Positions 58,830-64,000 of a stretch of DNA of 64,000 nt are shown in pieces. The notes beneath the pieces were generated by a model. The model saw nothing but the letters and a program-made list of their open reading frames with translations. It was not told where the DNA came from and made no database searches. A program made the position numbers and the translations under genes. Source of the stretch: Halobacterium zhouii (GTDB taxonomy: Archaea > Halobacteriota > Halobacteria > Halobacteriales > Halobacteriaceae); contig NZ_CP089593.1 of the NCBI RefSeq assembly GCF_021249405.1, positions 1,922,001 through 1,986,000 on the forward strand. Reading direction: 5' to 3'. Every line of letters begins with the position of its first letter. Within the stretch, counting starts at the first letter, position 1.

Positions 58830-59657
58830 TCACTCGAGTTTGCTCAACGCCCGGAAGAAGTCGCTGTCCGGGCCCGCGACTCGCGCCGGTTCCTCGGCCG
58901 TCCGCAGCGTCACCGTCGTCGGCAGGTCCACGCGTTCCTCGTTCGACCCGTCCGAGGAGACGACGGCGTGGTCCGCTCCGTCTGCGCGAACGGTCACCTC
59001 ACTGTCGTGCGGGACGACGAGCGACGGCATCGCCTCCGCCGCGCACATCCCGGTGACTACTAGTCCGCGCACGCCGGGTTGCACGAGCGGGCCGCCTTCG
59101 CTCAGGTTGTACGCCGTGCTCCCCGTCGGCGTCGCCACCAGCACGCCGTCTGCGTGCATCGCCTCGTACAGCGACCCGTCGACGCGAACCTCCACGTCCA
59201 CGCCCTGCCCGTGTCCGCGCTGCTCGCCCTGCACCGCCACCTCGTTCAGCGCCGGCGGGAGCGACCACCCGCGCTCCCCCGACGCGACGACCCGGGGCGC
59301 CTCCCGGAAGCGCACGGTCCCCTCCGTCTCGTAGCGTTCGACCTCTCGGCGGACGGCCTCGACGGCGTCTGCAGGTTTCACCGCGTTCAGAAAGCCGACC
59401 TCGCCGAGGTTCACGCCGAGCACCGGCACCGACTCCGCGCCCCGCGCCGCGAACAGGAACGTGCCGTCACCGCCGATGCTCACCACGAGGTCGCAGGCGT
59501 CGAACTCCCCGACATCCCGCCCTGGCACGTCGATTTCCGTGGCCGTCGCCGCGTCGACCCACGCGTCGACGCCCTCGTCGACGAGCATCTCCCGAACGTC
59601 CGCCGCGAGGTAGGCAGCCCGGTCGTTCCCGCGCTGTGCGACGATTCCAACGCGCAT
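58830..59657 (-). CDS. nadK: NAD kinase
   Basis: 275 residues, diacylglycerol-kinase-like fold. [11 protein letters not shown] (ATP loop with catalytic Asp), [20 protein letters not shown] (NE motif) and [15 protein letters not shown] are complete, so it should phosphorylate NAD to NADP. The frame stays open for another 348 codons upstream but that is antisense to the RAD55-like gene; ATG 59657 ([10 protein letters not shown]) is the family start. Confidence 0.96.
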   Translation of the reverse strand: MRVGIVAQRGNDRAAYLAADVREMLVDEGVDAWVDAATATEIDVPGRDVGEFDACDLVVSIGGDGTFLFAARGAESVPVLGVNLGEVGFLNAVKPADAVEAVRREVERYETEGTVRFREAPRVVASGERGWSLPPALNEVAVQGEQRGHGQGVDVEVRVDGSLYEAMHADGVLVATPTGSTAYNLSEGGPLVQPGVRGLVVTGMCAAEAMPSLVVPHDSEVTVRADGADHAVVSSDGSNEERVDLPTTVTLRTAEEPARVAGPDSDFFRALSKLE

Positions 59658-59814
59658 ACGCTCACTCACAGCGGCGACTATGAAAAACCCGCGGCAGGAG
59701 GCGGCCGGCAGACGCGGCGACGCCGTCCGCCGGGGGAAACTACTTTTCGCTGCTCTGCGCAGGACCCAGACATGCAACGCACGGCGCAACGCGCCGAACC
59801 CACGAGGGGTGGCT

Positions 59815-60984
59815 GTGGCTGACGACGAGGACGGCGACTGGTTCGAGGACGCCTTCGACGACGAACCGGACGCCGCGAACGCGGCCGAGGAGGACGCAAC
59901 CGACGCGGACGAGAGCGACGCGGACGAGAACGACACCGAGACGAACGCAAACGACGAGGAGACAACCGACTCGATTGCGGACGACTCGGTTCCGGACGAC
60001 TCGGTTCCGGACGACCCGTCGCCGTCCGAACAGTCCGTGGACACCGCAGAGAACGACACGGACGACCCATTCGGTGACGCCTTCGACGGCGACTCCCACC
60101 AGCCGGCGGCCTCCGGAGCGGCCGACTCCAGCGGCCAGGACGACCTCTTCGACGACGACTTCGCCAACGCGTTCGGCGGCGCGCCGTCCCCCGGCGGCGA
60201 CGGCGAGGATTTCGGCTTCGACGTCGACGGCGACGTCGGCGCTGGCGCTCCCGGCGGCTTCGACACCGACGAGGAGTACGAATCCGACATCCCGCGCATC
60301 GACCTCGGCATCGACGGCCTCGACGACATGATCCAGGGCGGCGTCCCCGAGCGTTCGCTCATCGTCGCCGTCGGCGGCGCCGGCACCGGGAAGACCACGT
60401 TCGGCCTCCAGTTCCTCAACGAAGCCATCCAGAACGGCGACCGCGCCGTCTTCATCACCCTCGAAGAGTCCCGCGAGCGCGTCCTCGAGAGCGCCGCCGA
60501 CAAGGGCTGGTCGTTCCAGACCCACGAGGAAGAGGGGCGTCTCGCCATCATCGACATCGACCCCGTCGAGATGGCGAACTCCCTCACCAGCATCCGGAAC
60601 GAACTCCCGCGCCTCGTCGAGGAGTTCGGTGCCACCCGCCTCGTGCTCGACTCGGTGTCCCTGCTCGAGATGATGTACGACGAACAGTCCACCCGGCGCA
60701 CCGAGATCTACGACTTCACGAAAGCACTGAAGGACGCCGGCGTCACCACGATGCTCACCAGCGAAGCCTCCGAGGACAACGAATTCGCCTCCCGCCACGG
60801 CATCATCGAGTACCTCACCGACGCCGTCGTCGTCCTCCGCTACATCCGCCCCGACGACTTCCGAGAGACCCGCCTCGCCGTCGAAATCCAGAAGATCCGG
60901 GACGCCAACCACTCCCGCGAGACCAAACCATACGAAATCACCCACCAGGGCATCAGCGTCTACCGGCAGGCCAACATTTTCTAA
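59815..60984 (+). CDS. RAD55/KaiC-like RecA-superfamily ATPase with acidic N-terminal domain
   Basis: 389 residues from GTG 59815 ([14 protein letters not shown]); GTG 59809 or ATG 59680 are alternatives. The first 155 residues are Asp/Glu/Ser-rich low complexity, including a small DDSVP duplication. Then a KaiC-like ATPase: [18 protein letters not shown], Walker [23 protein letters not shown], Walker [14 protein letters not shown] and a C-terminal [11 protein letters not shown]. Such single-domain archaeal RAD55 proteins are linked to signalling or motility switches, but this one has no informative neighbour. Confidence 0.87.
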   Translation: MADDEDGDWFEDAFDDEPDAANAAEEDATDADESDADENDTETNANDEETTDSIADDSVPDDSVPDDPSPSEQSVDTAENDTDDPFGDAFDGDSHQPAASGAADSSGQDDLFDDDFANAFGGAPSPGGDGEDFGFDVDGDVGAGAPGGFDTDEEYESDIPRIDLGIDGLDDMIQGGVPERSLIVAVGGAGTGKTTFGLQFLNEAIQNGDRAVFITLEESRERVLESAADKGWSFQTHEEEGRLAIIDIDPVEMANSLTSIRNELPRLVEEFGATRLVLDSVSLLEMMYDEQSTRRTEIYDFTKALKDAGVTTMLTSEASEDNEFASRHGIIEYLTDAVVVLRYIRPDDFRETRLAVEIQKIRDANHSRETKPYEITHQGISVYRQANIF

Positions 60985-61260
60985 GGGACCTTTTGCGCTG
61001 CGGGCGCGCAAAGCGCGCCCTCGGCAAAAGCTCCGCCAAAAGCACTCCTCCCTCGGTTCGTTCGCGTTGCTCACGGCTTCGCCGTTCGCATTCCCGAGGT
61101 TCTCGCTTCGCTCGAACCTCGCTCTCACTCCCCTCGGTCGTCGGCCCGCGCTCCCTTCGGTCGCGCGGTGAATCGCGGCGCTCGGGTCCGTTAGACCGCT
61201 CGCGCCGCGAACGCTGGCGGCTATCGGCTGCTATGAGTGCTGGTGACGACCGGCTGCGTA
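60985..61260 (+). repeat. 3'-end-associated palindromic element, copy B (downstream of the RAD55-like gene)
   Basis: Starts right at the stop codon: GACCTTTTGCGCTGCG, hairpin GGGCGCGC/GCGCGCCC, CGGCAAAAGCT, CCAAAAGCACTCCTCCCTC, then short palindromes and GTGAATCGCGGCGCTCGGGT and CGCTCGCGCCGCGAACG (61166-61214), shared with copy D. It meets copy C tail-to-tail near 61261. The 586-bp gap has no credible gene. Confidence 0.8.
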
Positions 61261-61570
61261 GATTCAAGTGGGAGAACGGAACCAACCTCGGCTGTGAGTT
61301 GACAGCCAGCGCAGGTCGGCCGAGGCGGGAGTACGGCAACCCGGCCTGTGGAGTGTGGTTCGAAACGAACCATCTGCCGTCTGTTCGCAACCATCCAAAC
61401 CGTGAGGCGAGCATCCGCGAGCGAGCGGCTTGAAAAGCCCGAGCGAAGCGGTTCACCGAGCGCGAACGAAGTGAGCGCTCGGGCCGACGAACCCCCGAAG
61501 GGGGTGAGGAGTGCTTTTGGCGTAGCTTTTGCCAGCGAAGGAGCGAAGCGACTGAGCGCAGCAAAAGGTA
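61261..61570 (-). repeat. 3'-end-associated palindromic element, copy C (downstream of the RAM gene)
   Basis: Read on the minus strand it starts at the stop of the RAM gene with TACCTTTTGCTGCGC, then GGCAAAAGCTACGC and CAAAAGCACTCCTCAC, a GCCCGAGCG region, GCGAACAGACGGC (about 61377-61389), AGGCCGGGTTGCCGTACTCC and the conserved tail ending at 61261. Same order as copy A. 61511-61571 is 60/61 identical to copy D. Confidence 0.82.
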
Positions 61571-61801
61571 CTACTGCATCGAGAGGTAGGTCTCCGTGCT
61601 TTCGACACCGGCAGTGGCCTGGATGGCGTTCGCAGCGATGTTCTTGACGTCTGCGGGGGAGTCGACGTCGAGTTTGGCGATGATGTCGACGTCGCCGGCG
61701 ACGACGTGTGCGTCGACGATGCCGTCGATGGATGCAACGTCGTCGAGGAGGCGGTCGGCGTCGCCCGTGTTGGCCTTCACGAGCACGTAGGCAACCACCA
61801 T
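61571..61801 (-). CDS. Stand-alone Lrp/AsnC ligand-binding (RAM) domain protein
   Basis: 76 residues, one RAM beta-alpha-beta-beta-alpha-beta domain: VVAYVLVKANTGDADRLLDDV, DAHVVAGDVDIIAKLDV and GVESTETYLSM. There is no DNA-binding helix-turn-helix. Its ATG overlaps the trkA stop by one base (TGATG), so the two are coupled; a ligand-sensing or regulatory partner role toward K+ uptake is possible. Confidence 0.92.
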   Translation of the reverse strand: MVVAYVLVKANTGDADRLLDDVASIDGIVDAHVVAGDVDIIAKLDVDSPADVKNIAANAIQATAGVESTETYLSMQ

Positions 61802-62478
61802 CAGGCACCACCCCTGGTGGGTTCGTCGCCGACGAGCATCTGGCGGACGCCGTCGAGCGCGTCGAACTCCGCGAGCACGGCGATTCGGTCGCCGACGTCG
61901 AGGGTCTCGTCGGGGATTGGAAGACCGAGCTCGCCGTCCTCCTTGCCGAACGCGAGGAGGCGGGCGCGCGAGGGGAGTTCGAGTTCGCTGATTGTGTAGC
62001 CGTGCATGGGCGCGTCGCGGGTGACGGTGAACTGGACGACCTGGAGGTTCACCGCGAGGTCGGCGATGGCGGTGACGTTGCCGCCGAGGAGCGCGTTCTT
62101 CGCGCCGATGGCGCCGAGGCGTTCGGGGTAGACGATTTCGTCGACCTCGTCGGCGTACTTCCGGTAGATCTCCTCGCGGTAGTCCTCGTCGATGCGGAGG
62201 ACGGTGCGACAGCCGCGGTGTTTGCCGACCATGCAGGCGACGAAGTTGGTGTTGAGGTCACTGGTGAGCGCGCCGAGCGCGTCGGCGGTGTCCAGTCCCG
62301 CTTCGTCGAGGACGTCCTCGCTGGAGCCGTCGCCCTCGATGACGTCGAAGCCGTCGGTTCGCGCGCGGTCGGCCTTCTCGGTGTCGTGTTCGATGAGTGT
62401 GATGTCGTGGCCCTCGGTCGCGACGACGCGGGCCGTCCGTAGCCCGACGCGGCCGGCGCCGATGATGACGATTCGCAT
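61801..62478 (-). CDS. trkA: TrkA-type potassium uptake regulatory protein
   Basis: 225 residues: N-terminal Rossmann domain with IIGAGRVGLRTARVV (GxGxxG) and LIEHDTEKADRA, then TrkA-C (APMHGYTISELELPSRARLL). Binds NAD(H) or nucleotides and gates a TrkH-type transporter, which is not in the window. ATG at 62478 has a TATA-like CCTATTTG on the minus strand at about 62502-62509 (-27). Confidence 0.94.
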   Translation of the reverse strand: MRIVIIGAGRVGLRTARVVATEGHDITLIEHDTEKADRARTDGFDVIEGDGSSEDVLDEAGLDTADALGALTSDLNTNFVACMVGKHRGCRTVLRIDEDYREEIYRKYADEVDEIVYPERLGAIGAKNALLGGNVTAIADLAVNLQVVQFTVTRDAPMHGYTISELELPSRARLLAFGKEDGELGLPIPDETLDVGDRIAVLAEFDALDGVRQMLVGDEPTRGGA

Positions 62479-62501
62479 GGCCGTTCGTACACCGGGACGC
62501 G

Positions 62502-62543
62502 ACAAATAGGTTTGTGCAGCGTTAGCACGCACCAACGTTTTTG
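62502..62543. promoter_or_regulatory. Divergent promoters of trkA and the second RAM gene
   Basis: Minus-strand CCTATTTG (62502-62509) serves trkA; plus-strand GTTTTTGC (62537-62544) is 28 nt from the RAM gene ATG at 62568. Both starts are leaderless by position. Confidence 0.5.
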
Positions 62544-62567
62544 CTCTCGGCGGTCGAACCCGGGAGC

Positions 62568-62804
62568 ATGGTGCACGCGTTCATCATGGTGAAAGCCGGC
62601 GCAGGCGAGGCTCAGACGGTCCGCGACCAGATGGCGGGGTTCGACGGCGTCGAAGCGGCGCACGTCGTCGCTGGGCAATTCGACATCATCGCGGAGGTCG
62701 ACGGCCCGGAGGTCAACAACGTACTCGACACCGTCTCGAACCGCATCGGCACTGTCGACGGCGTCACGAACACCAAGACGTACATCTCGCTGTCGGCGGC
62801 GTGA
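62568..62804 (+). CDS. Stand-alone Lrp/AsnC ligand-binding (RAM) domain protein
   Basis: 78 residues, RAM domain only: MVHAFIMVKAGAGEAQTVRDQ, EAAHVVAGQFDIIAEVDG and GVTNTKTYISL. Paralog of the protein at 61571 (shared AHVVAG.xDIIA core). ATG 62568 (MVHAFIMV) chosen over 62541. Divergent from trkA across a 90-bp gap, with the other paralog on trkA's far side. Confidence 0.92.
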   Translation: MVHAFIMVKAGAGEAQTVRDQMAGFDGVEAAHVVAGQFDIIAEVDGPEVNNVLDTVSNRIGTVDGVTNTKTYISLSAA

Positions 62805-62822
62805 GAAACGAGTGAGGAGTGG

Positions 62823-63887
62823 TCAGAACTCCTGTTCCTGTAGGTCGTGGGTTTCGAGCCACTCCTCGAGGGTCGCTTTCTGGTCGTCGAGACGGGGCGT
62901 GCGCTCGGCGTACACGTAGTCGAACAGTTCGTCGACGTCGGGTTCGCCGACGTCCTCTGCGGCGTCGATGGCGTCGTCGAGTTCGGTCTCGGCGTCGTCC
63001 CAGCACTCCTCGACGAACCCGTCGTCGACGGCGTCCTGCTCGCGGAGGTAGGACTCGAATCGCTCGAGTGGGTCGGCGGTGCGCCACTCCGGGAGGTCCT
63101 CCTCGTCGGGGCGATAACGCTCGGGGTCGTCGCTCGTGGTGTGGGCACCCTGCCGGTAGGTCAGGCTCTCCACGAGCACGGGTTCGCCGGCCCTGGCGTC
63201 CTCCAGGGCGTCCGCGACCGTCTCGTACACTGCGACGGGGTCGTTGCCGTCGACCTGCACACCCTCGAAACCGTACGCTTCGGCCTTGACGGCGATGGAC
63301 TCGCTTGCGGTCTGTTTCTCACGGGGGAGCGAGATGGCCCAGTTGTTGTTCTCGCAGAGGAAGACGACGGGCGCGTCGAAGACGCCCGCGAAGTTCATCC
63401 CCTCGTGGAAGTCCCCCTCGGAGGTCGCGCCGTCCCCGAAGTAACAGACGACGGCGTCGTCGTCGCTGCTCTCCTGGACGGCGCGCTCGTAGTTCATCGC
63501 CATCCCCGCGCCGACGGCGTGAGGAATCTGGCTGGCGATGGGGACGGCCTGCGGGAAGTTCGGCACGTCGTGGCCGGAGGTGAACTCGGCGTGGCCGCGG
63601 CGGAATAACAGGATGTCGCTGGCCGGGACGCCGCGCGCGAGTTGCATCGCGTTCGAGCGGTACGTCGGGAACAGCCAGTCGTCTTCGAGCATCGCGTGGG
63701 CGGCGCCGACCTGGGAGCCCTCCTGGCCCTTGTACGGCGGGTAGCCACTCATCCAGCCGCGGCGCTGGAGCGCCAGCGCCCGCTCGTCGAACTCTCGCGC
63801 TCGAATCATGTCCCGGAGGAGTTCGCGGGCCGCCTCGGCGTTCAGGGCCGTCTCCGAGAGGTCGCGCTCCCCGATGACGCGGTGCAT
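62823..63887 (-). CDS. pdhA: Pyruvate/2-oxoacid dehydrogenase E1 component, alpha subunit
   Basis: 354 residues. ThDP motif GDGATSEGDFHEGMNF to LCENNNWAIS and the phosphorylation-loop-like YRQGAHTTSDDPERYR region are typical E1-alpha. With E1-beta, E2 and E3 it would oxidise a 2-oxo acid to acyl-CoA. Partner genes are outside the window. Haloarchaea use pyruvate:ferredoxin oxidoreductase for pyruvate, so the substrate of these complexes is uncertain; a branched-chain oxo acid is an alternative. Confidence 0.93.
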   Translation of the reverse strand: MHRVIGERDLSETALNAEAARELLRDMIRAREFDERALALQRRGWMSGYPPYKGQEGSQVGAAHAMLEDDWLFPTYRSNAMQLARGVPASDILLFRRGHAEFTSGHDVPNFPQAVPIASQIPHAVGAGMAMNYERAVQESSDDDAVVCYFGDGATSEGDFHEGMNFAGVFDAPVVFLCENNNWAISLPREKQTASESIAVKAEAYGFEGVQVDGNDPVAVYETVADALEDARAGEPVLVESLTYRQGAHTTSDDPERYRPDEEDLPEWRTADPLERFESYLREQDAVDDGFVEECWDDAETELDDAIDAAEDVGEPDVDELFDYVYAERTPRLDDQKATLEEWLETHDLQEQEF

Positions 63888-63952
63888 GTGTCGGGACTCC
63901 GCGGCCAGTCACTTACCGATAGCGAAAAACGGCCCGAGTTCCAACCCCGGGT

Positions 63953-64000
63953 ATGGTCTCGGCCGCCACGGCGTTCGGCGTCGGCGTCATCGTACTGGTA
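63953..64000 (+). CDS. Start of an unidentified, probably membrane, protein (partial)
   Basis: ATG at 63953, 16 codons to the window end: MVSAATAFGVGVIVLV. The hydrophobic start suggests a membrane or exported protein. GCGAAAAAC at 63922-63930 is a possible TATA-like element at -27. Divergent from pdhA. Confidence 0.5.
   Translation, partial: MVSAATAFGVGVIVLV

Noticed and set aside
59658..60701. Upstream continuation of the nadK frame
   Set aside because: Ser-rich antisense of the RAD55-like gene; NAD kinase starts at 59657.

Overview
The window comes from the chromosome of an extremely halophilic archaeon (class Halobacteria). The DNA is GC-rich and strongly biased to C/G at third codon positions, and the predicted proteins are very acidic. 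Several gene types are typical of the class: a bacterial-type ThrRS with an N2 editing domain, a SAMP1 ubiquitin-like modifier, a Bat-type PAS/GAF/HTH sensor, a HalOD1 protein, GatD, MptA, a fused AhbA/AhbB siroheme decarboxylase, and many T/A-rich promoters about 27 nt upstream of the start codon (leaderless mRNAs). The genus cannot be fixed from the sequence alone. The window is mostly ordinary chromosome. There is no rRNA, no CRISPR array and no recognisable transposase.

Layout. 0-8 kb: tail of an unknown gene, thrS, an overlapping dgcN-dgcA pair (D-amino-acid/N-acyl-glutamate metabolism), a Vms1-like peptidyl-tRNA hydrolase, a 2-TM K+ channel with tandem RCK domains, and two small haloarchaeal proteins. 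8-15 kb: an ArsR-fold regulator, a 23-bp tandem array in front of gatD, a GNAT, a zinc-ribbon protein, two PaaI-type thioesterases, an F420/LLM oxidoreductase and an M24 protein that has lost a metal ligand. 15-17.1 kb: a lower-GC islet (a Cys/Met-metabolism PLP enzyme and an ABM protein) bounded by imperfect inverted repeats. 17-23 kb: paaK, a double-EthD/HD pair, an SDR epimerase and a TPP-dependent enzyme. 23-28 kb: a 1410-residue Bat-type multisensor, a HalOD1 protein and a small zinc-finger protein. 28-36 kb: samp1-GDPD, an AI-2E transporter, deoC, a Tat lipoprotein, then ribose-1,5-bisphosphate isomerase, DUF63 and a PfkB kinase, a likely nucleoside/pentose-bisphosphate locus. 36-45 kb: nurA, an ABC exporter, small membrane proteins, an IMPase, herA and uspA. 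45-49 kb: tandem crcB fluoride channels and an arsenic operon arsR-arsM-(Cys-containing membrane protein)-arsN2 with a repeated operator-like site. 49-64 kb: tRNA-Leu(UAA), a ferredoxin, cyclophilin, trpD2, ahbAB, a CBS protein, tRNA-Ile(GAU), fxsA, a DUF255 protein, a TrmB regulator, mptA, nadK, a RAD55-like ATPase, two stand-alone RAM domains on either side of trkA, and pdhA.

The least explained signal is a family of dispersed, palindrome-rich elements that begin directly at the 3' ends of genes: after uspA, tRNA-Leu, the RAD55-like gene and a RAM gene, with a related tail after the TPP enzyme. Two copies share 61 bp with one mismatch although 12 kb apart. Other points worth attention are the 23-bp array at the gatD promoter, the 26-bp array into which nurA terminates, and the Cys-containing membrane protein inside the ars operon.
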